A stretch of 64,000 bases of DNA from UBA11574 sp963752565 (GCA_963752565.1 CAVVZC010000006.1:62001-126000), one strand, 5' to 3'; counted from the stretch's first letter, positions 26,742 through 35,912 are shown. Made by a program: numbers and translations. The notes: a model not told the origin generated them from the letters alone.

Positions 26742-27079
26742 AGCAGGGACTAATATGGGAAATTAACTTGAGCCCCACTGTTAGAGCCGAAATCAAGAAA
26801 AAACGCCCTGCTGTGATAATAAACGATGATGCCATTGGAATATTACCCCTCAGAGTAATTGTACCTGTAATCGAATGGAAGAAGAATTTCTATGGCGCTG
26901 TTTGGATGGTCAAAATAGATCCAAATGTACTCAATAATCTTAAAAAAACTTCCGCCATTGATTGTTTTCAAATAAGGTCTATATCGACAAAAAGATTTCT
27001 AATAAAAATCGGCGATGTCTCACCCAAGATACTCAATGAAATCAAAACAGCCGTTAAATCCGTAATAGATGCAGATTAG
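26738..27079 (+). CDS. MazF/PemK-family toxin
   Basis: 113 residues. MKQGLIWEINLSPTVRAEIKKKRPAVIINDD is the PemK-like start, with the RPAVII strand typical of the family. The C-terminal QIRSISTKRFL supplies the conserved basic residues near the active site. Such toxins are ribosome-independent or -dependent mRNA interferases. It is coupled to the upstream RHH antitoxin. Confidence 0.85.
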   Translation: MKQGLIWEINLSPTVRAEIKKKRPAVIINDDAIGILPLRVIVPVIEWKKNFYGAVWMVKIDPNVLNNLKKTSAIDCFQIRSISTKRFLIKIGDVSPKILNEIKTAVKSVIDAD

Positions 27080-27091
27080 CCCCTGATCTCC

Positions 27092-27356
27092 GTCCTCTGC
27101 CCTTCGTCTTTCGTTCTGCCTCTAACCTCAAGGGAACGAAGTTCCCGGTCCTCCAACCTCTAGCGGCCGCAGGCCTTGCCTCTTCCCTCTTACCTTCTTA
27201 TCTTCTCACCTTCCGTCTTTCGTTCTGCCTCTAACCTCTAGCCTCCAACAGCCGAAGGCTACCCTCTTTCCTATTTTCTCTTTCCTCTTTCCTCTTTCCT
27301 GCCCTTCGCCCTTCCTGCCTCCAACAGCCGCAGGCCTTACCTTTCCCCTCCGCCGT
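27092..27356. repeat. Polypyrimidine repeat tract 1
   Basis: The plus strand is almost entirely C/T, built from TTTCCTC, CTTCTG and CCTCCAAC words. A unit of about 60 bases at 27121-27180, containing GGGAACGAAGTTCCC and GGCCGCAGGCC, is repeated at 29103-29162 and 30133-30192. It separates two toxin-antitoxin pairs. Confidence 0.7.
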
Positions 27357-27379
27357 ACACAGCGGTAAAGATATCAAAC

Positions 27380-27408
27380 TTGACATCATTCTTTACGCCT
27401 GATATTCT
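27380..27408 (+). promoter_or_regulatory. Sigma-70 promoter of the second toxin-antitoxin pair
   Basis: TTGACA, 17 bases, TATTCT, ending 40 bases before the AbrB-type antitoxin start. Confidence 0.7.
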
Positions 27409-27448
27409 TTTTGCTAACCCCTTCAAATCGTTAAAAGGAGAACCAACC

Positions 27449-27673
27449 ATGCATGTCAGCAAACTTTCAGCCAAAGGGCAGGTCACTATCCCCATAGAGA
27501 TTAGAAAGGCATTGAGTATAGAACCGGGTGATCTTGTTGCCTACGAACTTCAGGGTCAATATGTTAAACTCAGACGTATCACGCCGTTTGATGCTGCTTT
27601 CCATTCAGCCATCTCAGAAACACTTGAAGAGTGGAACAGCCCTGACGATGAAGAGGCTTTCAATGATTTGTAG
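27449..27673 (+). CDS. AbrB/MazE-type antitoxin
   Basis: 74 residues from ATG 27449, with AAGGAG seven bases upstream. The swapped-hairpin motif is VSKLSAKGQVTIPIEIRKALSIEPGDLVAYEL. The acidic C-terminus (EEWNSPDDEEAFNDL) is the toxin-neutralising part. The stop overlaps the toxin start by 11 bases. Confidence 0.88.
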   Translation: MHVSKLSAKGQVTIPIEIRKALSIEPGDLVAYELQGQYVKLRRITPFDAAFHSAISETLEEWNSPDDEEAFNDL

Positions 27674-27992
27674 CCAATGGGATGTTGTGACCGTTCCGTT
27701 TCCGTTTACAGACAAACCGGATGTCAAAAGGCGCCCAGCCCTTGTTCTCAGCAATACAGCATTTAACAGGAGCGGACATACCGTTCTTTCCATGATAACG
27801 ACAAAAGGTCATCTTCCATGGCCTGGTGATTCTGAAATCGAGGATTATCCTGCAGCGGGATTAAATTTGCAGTGCCAGGTCCGATTCAAGATTTTTACAC
27901 TGGATAACAGATTGCTGCTGAAAAAAATTGGGCGTCTCGCTGAAAATGATTCAAAGAAAGTAAAAAAACACCTTCATCATTATTTTTCCTGA
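27663..27992 (+). CDS. MazF/PemK-family toxin
   Basis: 109 residues, starting at ATG 27663 inside the antitoxin. QWDVVTVPFPFTDKPDVKRRPALVLSN is the PemK/MazF first hairpin, and HTVLSMITTKGH carries the conserved T/S of the active-site strand. Probably an mRNA interferase. Confidence 0.87.
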   Translation: MICSQWDVVTVPFPFTDKPDVKRRPALVLSNTAFNRSGHTVLSMITTKGHLPWPGDSEIEDYPAAGLNLQCQVRFKIFTLDNRLLLKKIGRLAENDSKKVKKHLHHYFS

Positions 27993-28255
27993 CCTCCGTC
28001 CTCCTCTTTCCTCTAAGCTCTATTCTATTTTCTCTTTCCTATTTCCTATATGCTCTTTCCCTTTTTATCCTTCCTGCCTCCCGCCTCAAACCTCCAACCT
28101 CTATTCTATTTCCTCTCTTTCCTCTTTCCTGCCCTTCATCCATCGTCCATTTTCCCTCTGTCGTCTGTCATCTGTCCTCTGCCCTTCCGCCTCCAACCTC
28201 TAACCTCCAACAGCCGTAGGCTCCTCCTCTTTCCTTTGCCCTTGCTCACTTTCTT
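27993..28255. repeat. Polypyrimidine repeat tract 2
   Basis: C/T-only words (CTCTTTCC, CCTCCAACCTC, CCTGCCCTT) on the plus strand, with a CAGCCGTAGGCTCC unit near 28211. It lies between the second and third toxin-antitoxin pairs. Apparent reading frames here are artefacts of composition. Confidence 0.7.
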
Positions 28256-28268
28256 CGGTTCTTTTGTA

Positions 28269-28296
28269 TTGACAAATATCTTTGAAAAAGTAATAC
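28269..28296 (+). promoter_or_regulatory. Sigma-70 promoter and likely operator of the third toxin-antitoxin pair
   Basis: TTGACA, 16 bases, TAATAC. AAGTAATA occurs twice in tandem (28288-28295 and 28300-28307), overlapping the -10, a plausible autoregulatory operator. Confidence 0.65.
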
Positions 28297-28326
28297 TAAA
28301 AGTAATATTTTTTGGAGGTGTTCCTT

Positions 28327-28569
28327 ATGCCAAAGGTCACTCAAAAAGGCCAGGTAACCATTCCCCGTGATATCCGCTTGTTTTTAAAGATAAAAACCGG
28401 TGATGAAATTGTTTTCGAGCTGGATAAAGACAAAGCCTTTCTTAAAAAGAAGGGGTCCTCTGTTCATAACTTTAAAAAATATGTGGGATTTCTTTCCCAT
28501 CTTAAGGGAAAAAAAGCGGACGATGTCATAAATGAGTTACGGGGAACGGATCATGACCATAGCCGTTGA
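28327..28569 (+). CDS. AbrB/VapB-type antitoxin
   Basis: 80 residues from ATG 28327, with GGAGGTG six bases upstream. PKVTQKGQVTIPRDIRLFLKIKTGDEIVFEL is the AbrB swapped-hairpin motif. It overlaps the PIN toxin by 17 bases. Confidence 0.87.
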   Translation: MPKVTQKGQVTIPRDIRLFLKIKTGDEIVFELDKDKAFLKKKGSSVHNFKKYVGFLSHLKGKKADDVINELRGTDHDHSR

Positions 28570-29026
28570 TACAAATATTCTTTTGGACATCTTGATTCCC
28601 AACGCAGCACACGCCCAATCTTCTTTAAACTGCCTGATGAGCATAAATTCTGATGAGGAGCTCATAATTTGTGAAGTGGTTTTTGCTGAATTGGGCTCAC
28701 AGTTTTTGTCTTTTCAGGACCTTAATGCATTCCTGCGCGATACGGGAATTAGACTGGTTTCCTCAGATGAGGCTTCGCTTTATGAAGCGAGCGCTGCCTG
28801 GAAAAAATATTCTGATCGTAAAAAAGAAATGATAATATGCCCTGCCTGTGGTCATAATCAACAATCAACTTGCATGTCCTGCAAAGAGAATATCCCATAT
28901 CGTCAGCACATCCTGGCGGATTTTCTCATTGGCGCTCATGCAAAAATACAAGCAGATAGACTTATAACCAGAGACAGAGGCTTTTACCGAACATATTTTC
29001 GTGGACTAAATATCGTAACCCCTTAG
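28553..29026 (+). CDS. PIN-domain (VapC-like) toxin with an internal zinc-ribbon motif
   Basis: 157 residues. Catalytic acidic residues are visible: AVDTNILLDIL near the N-terminus, EVVFAELGSQF in the middle, and ADFLIGAHAKIQADRLITRDRGFY at the end. Between residues 99 and 117 lies CPACGHNQQSTCMSC, two CxxC pairs that could bind zinc and lie just before the ADFLIGAHA helix. Similar insertions are known, to my recollection, in a subset of deltaproteobacterial PIN proteins. Probably an RNase toxin neutralised by the upstream AbrB partner. Confidence 0.85.
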   Translation: MTIAVDTNILLDILIPNAAHAQSSLNCLMSINSDEELIICEVVFAELGSQFLSFQDLNAFLRDTGIRLVSSDEASLYEASAAWKKYSDRKKEMIICPACGHNQQSTCMSCKENIPYRQHILADFLIGAHAKIQADRLITRDRGFYRTYFRGLNIVTP

Positions 29027-29029
29027 CCC

Positions 29030-29530
29030 CTTCTAACTTACCCGACCTTTTATCCGCCAATCTTTGTGGCGGACTGACCTCTGGTTCTCCGCCCTTCCTG
29101 CCTCTAACCTCAAGGGAACGAAGTTCCCGGTCCTCCAACCTCTAACGGCCACAGGCCTTGCCTCCTTCATCCATCGTCCATCTTCCCTCTGTCGTCTGTC
29201 ATCTGTCCTCTGCCCTCTGCCTCCTGCCTCCAACCTCTACCTCCCTCCTATCCTCTTTCCTTCTCACCTTCTCCATTTCCTGATCTTCTGCCCTTCCGCC
29301 TTTAACCTTGGACCGTTCCCGGTCCTCCAACCTATTTCCGAAGTCCTCTACCTCCTTCCTGCACGGCATCCTCTCGTCTTTCCTGATCTTCCACTTTCTC
29401 ACCTCTGAGCCCTGCGCCCTTGCTTTCGTCCTCTTCTTCCCTTACGGCCTTCAGCCTTCCGCCTTGGCATTTTACCTTATTCCTCTTCCTTCTCACCTTC
29501 TGATTTTCTGATCTTCTGCTCTTCCTGCCT
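29030..29530. repeat. Polypyrimidine repeat tract 3
   Basis: About 500 bases of C/T-rich plus strand. The approximately 60-base unit with GGGAACGAAGTTCCC is at 29103-29162, and a partial copy (CGGTCCTCCAACCT) at 29318. No gene. Confidence 0.7.
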
Positions 29531-29624
29531 CCAATTCGAATAACTTAGAGTCATCGAATTTGCAATCATTTCAACTTCTTGGGAATGTTAAGATAAAGCG
29601 GTTTGACAAGGCATTGAAAAATAC

Positions 29625-29651
29625 TTGTCAGGATGATGGAATTGGTATAAT
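29625..29651 (+). promoter_or_regulatory. Promoter of tRNA-Arg
   Basis: A perfect TATAAT at 29646 lies 16 bases before the tRNA, with TTGTCA at 29625 (15-base spacer) as the best -35. Confidence 0.6.
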
Positions 29652-29666
29652 GCAATATTGAAACTC

Positions 29667-29742
29667 GCCCCCGTAGCTCAGTGGATAGAGCAATGGATTC
29701 CTAATCCATGTGCCGCAAGTTCGATTCTTGCCGGGGGCACCA
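29667..29742 (+). tRNA. tRNA-Arg (anticodon CCT)
   Basis: A full cloverleaf: acceptor GCCCCCG pairs with CGGGGGC, D-arm GCTC/GAGC, anticodon stem ATGGA/TCCAT with loop TTCCTAA (anticodon CCT), T-arm with TTCGATT, and an encoded CCA. 76 bases including CCA. It reads AGG arginine codons. tRNA-Arg(CCT) genes are common integration targets. Confidence 0.95.
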
Positions 29743-29869
29743 ATTAAATCAATGGGTTATGGACATGAACTTAGATCCCACTTAAAAAAATATCTATTTA
29801 GTCCCCATTTTATCCCCACTTGAAAAACCTTATCGGTATCTTTGTTTCCATTAAGATTGTATATCATTT

Positions 29870-29917
<48 letters not shown>

Positions 29918-29999
29918 GCAACACCAGGGAGTTAACCATTTATTTATCCCTGCAATGGTATCAGTTTTTTCTTTCATTATATGGATTCAGCCATAGGCT

Positions 30000-30195
30000 C
30001 CTCCTCTTTCCTGTTTCCTATATACTCTTTCCCTTTTTATCCGTCGATCCTTGTGGCGGGCTGACCCCCGACCCCTGACACCCGACACCTAATTTCCCTT
30101 TCCTCTTTTCTTTGCCCTTCCTGCCTCCTGCCTCTAACCTTAAGGGAACGAAGTTCCCGGTCCTCCAACCTTTATCGGCGAAGCCCCTGCCCGGT
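30000..30195. repeat. Polypyrimidine repeat tract 4
   Basis: C/T-rich plus strand. It includes a third copy of the approximately 60-base unit (30133-30192) with three or four changes, and the words GACCCCCGACCCCTGACACC. Confidence 0.65.
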
Positions 30196-30574
30196 CGTTT
30201 TATAGAATTTTGACGAAAATTGTCATGCGCAAGGACATAGTTGTGTAATTTTCTTTATTTTAGGAAAAATATTACACCTGCATGAAAATTGGACATTCAC
30301 TGCTTAGATAATTATAACGCACCGAATTATCTTCAAATTTATTTCCTACAAACTATTTTCCAACTCAACTATTCGACGATATCCGGATTTGCACGTTTTT
30401 TGCACGCATACAGGTTAAATAGGACACCCTGGTACCATCTGCCGGCGCCGTTTTCACGGGGAGCTACAGGGCAGGCAGATTTTCGCAGAAACACACAGAT
30501 AATATTATTCTTAAATTTAAGAGCCTTGATAATCTGTGTTCATCCGTGTCCAAAATTGGTTTTTTACCATACTC
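30196..30574. other. Non-coding region upstream of the split riboswitch
   Basis: No gene is supported. TCTGTGTTCATCCGTGTCC at 30532-30550 resembles GTGTTCATCCGTGG at about 16709, a small dispersed motif. Confidence 0.45.
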
Positions 30575-30880
30575 GTAAAAGGCAAACCACTTGAAAGGGT
30601 AAACCCTAAATTTTGTAAGCGATAAGTTTGCCGGGAATACAAGGCATCGAACGCGAAGCTGTAGTATGCTACTGCAAGCGTTTGATAACGAAGTAGGTCT
30701 GGCAAAATCGTCGCTCCCGGAGGGTAAATTGTTCTTGGTTTAATTGTAAAACCTCATTTAAAAGCAGTCTGAGTAAATACTTCTCCAAGAACAATTTATA
30801 CAGATTTTAGGTGGGACGCAAAGCCACGGATCTAAAGCTTAAAAGCCAAGATAGCCGGGCCGCCGGGTAGATACAGCACC
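30575..30880 (+). ncRNA. c-di-GMP-I (GEMM) riboswitch interrupted by an insertion
   Basis: The 5' part of the aptamer (GGCAAACCACTTGAAAGG, 30581-30598) and the 3' part (GGTGGGACGCAAAGCCACGG, 30810-30829, then GATAGCCGGGCCGCC) are both present. They are separated by about 211 bases inside the GAAA-loop hairpin. Rejoined, they give a standard GEMM-I aptamer like those at 45602 and 60209. It lies directly upstream of the decayed adhesin, a typical c-di-GMP target. Function as it stands is doubtful unless the insert folds away. Confidence 0.75.
30599..30809. mobile_element. Palindromic insertion within the riboswitch
   Basis: About 211 bases with internal inverted repeats: GTTTGCC/GGCAAA (30626-30716), AACGC/GCGTT around GTAG/CTAC (30651-30681), and AAATTGTTCTTGG/CCAAGAACAATTT (about 30727-30797). 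An AGG flanks both ends, a possible 3-base target duplication. No protein is encoded. It looks like a MITE or REP-type element. Confidence 0.6.
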
Positions 30881-30898
30881 TTTTTAGCTGCATCTTCC

Positions 30899-33800
30899 AT
30901 GGCAAAGATTGCAGTAAAAAAAGATGCTGTCATGTATAGATTCAGCCACAGATTTTTTAAACTTTTCAAATCTCGTTGTTCATCCATACCTCTATTGGTG
31001 TTTCTAAACCTTTTCGTATTGTTTACCCTGTTGCTTTCCCCCAATATTGTGTATTGCTTTGACCGCAATTTTGCATGGGATAAAAATACTGAGCCTGATC
31101 TGGCCGGCTACTACATTTACTATAAAAATGGCAGTTCCGGTGCCCCTTACAATGGCACCGGAGCATATGAAGGGGACTCACCCATCAAGATACCCCTTGC
31201 GAGCCTGAATGATCCTGAAAATCCTGAATACACCATTCACGACCTGAGTGGTGCTGGAACGTTTTACTTTGTGGCCACGGCTTACGACATTTACGACAAT
31301 GAAAGCGGCGATTCAGTTGAACTGTCCTATCAACCATCCGCTCCAAGCGCCATTGACGATTCGGCAACCGTTGCTGAGAACTCGGGCGTCACCAATATCA
31401 ATGTCATCAGCAACGACAACTTTGGTGGTGACGGACCGGCCGCGGCAGACATCAGCATTTCTACAGGACCGGGTAACGGCAGCGCCTCTGTCAACAACAA
31501 TAATACGTCAAGTGATCCGACGGACGACAGCATCGATTATACACCGGACCCGGATTTTAACGGTACGGATACGTGTACCTATGAAATCTGCGACAGCAAT
31601 GGTGACTGTGACACCGCCGTGTTGACCATTACAGTAACGCCGGAACCCCCGGCCATAACACTCACCAGTCTATCCATCAGTGGTGTCGATTCTGTTAATG
31701 AGAGCAGTAATGCGGATTACACGGCCACAGCCTTTTTCAGCGATGGAAGCACCCAGAACGTGACGAGCAGTGCAGGCTGGACCGAAAATTCGACCTATGC
31801 CAGCATCAACAGCAGTGGTAAGCTAACGACCGCGGCAGTACCCAGTGACCAGGCAGTGACCATCCAGGCCACCTATGGGGGCCAGTCCGATACACATGAT
31901 GTCACCATCCGGGATGTTCCGGCAACATTAAATTCTGTCACCATCACCGGTGCAACCCAGGTCAATGAGGGTTCCGGGGCACAGTATACGCTCACGGCCA
32001 ACTATAGCGACGGCAGCAGTGCCAACGTGACCGGCAGTGCCACATGGAGCGAAAACTCCGGTTATGCCAGCATCAACGGCGGCGGGTATTTAACCACAAC
32101 TTCGGTGGCATCGGATCAATCGTGCACCCTAACCGCCAGCTATGGAGGCCAGTCAGATACACATGGTGTAACCATCCGGGATGTTCCGGCAACATTAAAT
32201 TCTGTCACCATCACCGGTTCTACCCAGGTCAACGAGGGTTCCGGGGCACAGTATACGCTCACGGCCAACTATAGTGACGGCAGCAATGCCAACGTGACCG
32301 GCAGTGCCGCATGGAGCGAAAACTCCGGTTATGCCAGCATCAACGGCGGCGGGTATTTAACCACAACTTCGGTGGCATCGGATCAATCGTGCACCTATAA
32401 CCGCCAGCTATGGAGGCCAGTCAGATACACATGGTGTAACCATCCGGGATGTTCCGGCAACATTAAATTCTGTTACCATCACCGGTGCAACCCAGGTCAA
32501 TGAGGGTTCCGGCGCACAGTACACCCTCACGGCCAACTATAGCGACGGCAGCAGCGCCAACGTGACCGGCAGTGCCGCATGGAGCGAAAACTCCGGTTAT
32601 GCCAGCATCAACGGCGGCGGGTATTTAACCACAACTTCGGTGGCATCGGATCAATCGTGCACCCTAACCGCCAGCTATGGAGGCCAGTCAGATACACATG
32701 GTGTAACCATCCGGGATGTTCCGGCAACATTAAATTCTGTCACCATCACCGGTTCTACCCAGGTCAATGAGGGTTCCGGGGCACAGTATACGCTCACGGC
32801 CAACTATAGTGACGGCAGCAGCGCCAACGTGACCGGCAGTGCCACATGGAGCGAAAACTCCGGTTATGCCAGCATCAACGGCGGCGGGTATTTAACCACA
32901 ACTTCGGTGGCATCGGATCAATCGTGCACCCTAACCGCCAGCTATGGAGGCCAGTCCGACACCCATAATGTCACCATCAGGAATGAATCTACATATGACC
33001 TAACCCTAAACATGGATGGTTCAGGTAATGTCGTGCTTGATCCTGATGGCGGCACTTATGACATAGATACGGCTGTCACATTGACAGCAACAGCTGATCC
33101 AGGATGGGTGTTCAGTGACTGGAGTGGAGATCTGATTTCTTCAGACAACCCCGCAACGATCACGATGAACTCCGATAAGAACGTCACCGCGACCTTCTTG
33201 GTAGATTCAGACAATGATGACATTAGCGATGAGGAAGAAGATTCCGGACCAAATGGGGGTGACGGGAATAACGATGGCATACTTGATAGTCAGCAAAGCA
33301 ATGTGAGTTGTTTACGGACTTATGACGATCAGCATTATGTCACGCTGGAAACACCTCCTGGAACATAGTATGAGTAATTGTCAGGCTGTTGACAATCTCT
33401 CATCTAACGATGCTCCGTCGGACATAGAATTTCCCTATGGATTCTTTGAGTTTACCTTAGAGGGCATCGGCATTAATGCTTCCACGACAGTTACTCTTCA
33501 TCTTCCTGATGGAGAGACTTTTGATACGTATTACAAGTTTGGACCCACTCCGAATGATGTCTCTGATCACTGGTATGAATTCCTTAATGATGGTCAGACG
33601 GGTGCCGAGATAAATGGTAGTATTATCACCCTGCATTTTGTCGACAGCATGAGAGGTGATGATGATCTTACGGCCAATGGAACAATCATTGATATAGGTG
33701 GCCCGGGTATATCTCCAAATCTTGATGGCGCCGGAAGTGGTGATAGCTTAGTCGTTAGTAGTCCCGAAGGTGGAGGCGGCGGCTGTTTCATCGCCACCGC

Positions 33801-34104
33801 GGCCTATGGTTCAATGGTGGAACCACATGTAAAAATACTGCGTGATTTCCGTGACCGCTTTTTGATTGAAAATAATATTGGTAAGGTATTTGTGAAATTC
33901 TATTATACATATTCACCGCCCATAGCCGATTTTATTGCAGAACATGACAGCCTGAGAGCGATGGTTCGCATAAGTCTGTTGCCCGTTGTGGGTGTTAGCT
34001 GGATTGCCCTGAAAATTGGCCCTCTATCAACAGTGGCATTAATGCTTATCTTCATTTCTTGTTTTGTAGGACTTGTCTGGTTTAGACGGAGATATAAGGA
34101 ATAA
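30899..34104 (+). pseudogene. Large surface adhesin with near-identical Ig-like repeats, two frameshifts
   Basis: In order: a signal peptide (LVFLNLFVLFTLLLSPNIVYC), a fibronectin-III-like domain, a cadherin-like Ig domain (DDSATVAENSGVTNINVISND), then five bacterial Ig-like (Big) repeats of about 88 residues, the last four nearly identical in DNA. These are followed by an InlB-type B-repeat (LTATADPGWVFSDWSGD), an Asp-rich calcium-binding-like stretch, a choice-of-anchor-U-like domain, the CFIATAAYGS motif and a C-terminal membrane helix with basic tail. One extra base near 32395 (ACCTATAACC versus ACCCTAACC in the sister repeats) and a second shift near 33340-33368 break the frame. It would be exported and surface-anchored, controlled by the upstream riboswitch. 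Confidence 0.8.
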
Positions 34105-34121
34105 TCTACAAACAGTAACCA

Positions 34122-34158
34122 GAGTCAAAGGCAGGGTCATTTGGCTCTGCCTTTTTAT
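34122..34158 (+). terminator. Terminator after the adhesin locus
   Basis: AAAGGCAG (34127) pairs with CTGCCTTT (34147), followed by TTATT. Confidence 0.75.
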
Positions 34159-34647
34159 TGTTCGACCTTTGATTTCTGCAATGTATCTTGAATCTAAAAG
34201 TGGCCCTCAAAAGTTGTGATATCATAAGAAATGCCATTTTTTCGGAATGGATAAACCTACCTGATTTGATTTAGGAGCGAAACCTTCACTTTTTGATAAT
34301 TCAATTGTCAGGCACGAAGTCTTTACTTATCGGTACCTAATTCATAAAATAGGTTGTTGATTCATTTCATTTACCTTTCTCAGAAAATTTTCTTTTCTTC
34401 CTCCAGTCATATTTTTTATCTACTTGATAGTATAATTAAGTTTAATAAGGCATAAAACTCATCAAAATATGAAATAAATTCCACGGAGGGAGTAGTATAA
34501 AATTACATATAACTATGAAAAAAAATACCACATCTATATTGATATTATTTATTTTTCTTGACACAAGCCTTCTTTTTTACTAACCTAAAGCTTCCAAAAA
34601 ATCTAAAGCCATTTTTTTATATGAACACCTAGTAAAAGGAGAAAAGG
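34159..34647. other. Non-coding region with the first copy of the TTGTGATATC repeat
   Basis: AAAGTTGTGATATCATAAGA at 34208-34227, followed by AATGCCAT, recurs at about 35574 and, changed, at 35442. No gene is seen. The rest is AT-rich. Confidence 0.5.
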
Positions 34648-34893
34648 ATGAAGGGATTTTTGTTGTTTTTATGTGTTGTGATTATGTTTTTTGGAATTGT
34701 AGGCTGTCCTGGTGATGATGCCAATTCGGTTGCTCCACAAAGCTTTAAATCGACACCAGTTGCAGCTTCTCCTTCAGCTGGAGGATCTTCAGACACTGGT
34801 CCTTCCCCAGTTCCCGAGCCTGCTACACTTTTGCTTATTGGTACTGGCTTGGTTGGTCTTGCAGCATTTGGGCGTAAAAGGTTTAAGAAGTAG
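34648..34893 (+). CDS. Small lipoprotein with PEP-CTERM sorting signal
   Basis: 81 residues. A lipoprotein signal peptide (LLFLCVVIMFFGIVGC) is followed by a 30-residue Ser/Ala/Pro linker and the C-terminal VPEPATLLLIGTGLVGLAAFGRKRFKK, a textbook PEP-CTERM signal for exosortase processing. AAAGGAGAAAAGG precedes the ATG. There is almost no mature domain, so the protein may serve as a spacer or signal. No exosortase is in the window. Confidence 0.85.
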   Translation: MKGFLLFLCVVIMFFGIVGCPGDDANSVAPQSFKSTPVAASPSAGGSSDTGPSPVPEPATLLLIGTGLVGLAAFGRKRFKK

Positions 34894-34899
34894 TTGGTC

Positions 34900-35106
34900 A
34901 TGAGCCAGCTATTGCCAGATAACGGAGGAAGACGTTCGGGCATTGAAAGACGTAAATTCTCTTATGATTTTCACATTCCTGAACGAAGGTCTGACAATGA
35001 AAGGAGAAACGGAAAGGATAGAAGGTTAAGAACCAAGAACATTAAAATAATTAAAACAAAAGATATATTCTTGCACGAGCGTCGTTTTTCAGGATTAAAA
35101 AGTTAG
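34900..35106 (+). CDS. Small RRSGxxRR-motif protein
   Basis: 68 residues, very basic. It carries repeated Arg-rich motifs: GGRRSGIERR, PERRSDNERR, GKDRR. This motif pattern occurs in small deltaproteobacterial proteins of unknown function, sometimes next to PilZ or membrane signalling genes. ATG 34900 was chosen over TTG 34894. It begins six bases after the PEP-CTERM gene, so it is probably co-transcribed. Confidence 0.6.
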   Translation: MSQLLPDNGGRRSGIERRKFSYDFHIPERRSDNERRNGKDRRLRTKNIKIIKTKDIFLHERRFSGLKS

Positions 35107-35173
35107 TTATAAGGAGTGTTTATTTTACTTGTAATATGGGCCTTTAAATCATGATGAAAAGGAGGTGAATTAA

Positions 35174-35275
35174 ATGGCTGACAAGAAGAAAAAGGTTTTT
35201 GTAAAACCTGAGCTTATTAAATTTGATAAGCCATTGGATGAAGTTACAATGTGTCATGCGGTACCCGCCCTGTAA
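35174..35275 (+). CDS. 33-residue peptide with RiPP-leader-like motif
   Basis: A near-perfect ribosome binding site (AAGGAGGTGA, 35159-35168) precedes ATG 35174. The sequence is a Lys-rich start, then VFVKPELIKFDKPLDEVTM and a short tail CHAVPAL. The pattern aromatic-x-x-Pro-x-Leu, then an acidic position and Thr just before the tail, resembles leader peptides recognised by RRE (PqqD-like) domains in lasso and other RiPPs. No modifying enzyme is visible in this window. Alternatively a small regulatory peptide. Confidence 0.55.
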   Translation: MADKKKKVFVKPELIKFDKPLDEVTMCHAVPAL

Positions 35276-35330
35276 TGATGTTGCTGTCCTGCAAGTGGCA
35301 TAGCTGCCCGCTAAAGACAGCAGAAACGGA

Positions 35331-35409
35331 ATAGTACAGGTCTTGAATTGAGTAGTTTAAATGAAATTTTAATGTTGTTGGATTCAGTCTTTTATCAAGC
35401 CTGTACTAT
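35331..35409. repeat. Long hairpin after the small peptide gene
   Basis: ATAGTACAGG-T-CTTGA (35331-35346) pairs with TCAAGCCTGTACTAT (35395-35409) in a 15-pair stem with one bulge and a loop of about 48 bases. There is no T-run, so it is not a standard terminator. Confidence 0.6.
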
Positions 35410-35912
35410 CTGTATCTATAGCTATCTGAAACATTTTCGGAAGTTGTGCTATCAATAGAAATGCCCTTTTTCCCTTGGGCGTGGTACGACCCGAAGGCCG
35501 ACACTCTGTTTCATCCCTCCCGTATACTATACAACTTTTGATATCTGCATCTGCAATCCCAAAAGCCAGTTCAGAAGTTGTGATATCATAAGAAATGCCA
35601 TCTTTCGGTTTGTGGCTACCCTACCTGCTTGACAGGAATGCCGACACGCACGCCTTCCTGCAAAATCCTGCGATAACTTTCTGGTTTATATGTAACCTAT
35701 ATTACAGAAATAGTGTGTAAATATTTTCATAAAATTTAGATGCATTCATTTGTCAGTACGATATAAACAGTTAACTTTATAGTAAATCAACTATATTAAA
35801 CTATTGTGGCCTCACTTTTGCAAGCAACCGTTAAAGAAGTTTCAATGCCCTGTTCGGTAATAGATAAAAGAAATTCTTATCATTTTAAAAAATAAAGAAA
35901 AGAACGTTCGAT
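35410..35912. other. Non-coding region with two TTGTGATATC-type repeats
   Basis: Copies lie at about 35442-35465 and 35565-35605. The latter is preceded by GCAATCCCAAAAGCCAGTTC, which recurs at 40893-40912. No gene is supported. Confidence 0.5.

Noticed and set aside
28050..29511. Several open frames in the polypyrimidine tracts
   Set aside because: C/T-only DNA lacks stops on one strand; the products are Leu/Pro/Ser-rich low-complexity strings without ribosome binding sites.
31920..32980. Regular DNA repeats as a possible CRISPR array
   Set aside because: The repeat unit is about 264 bases, in phase with codons, and encodes Ig-like domains.
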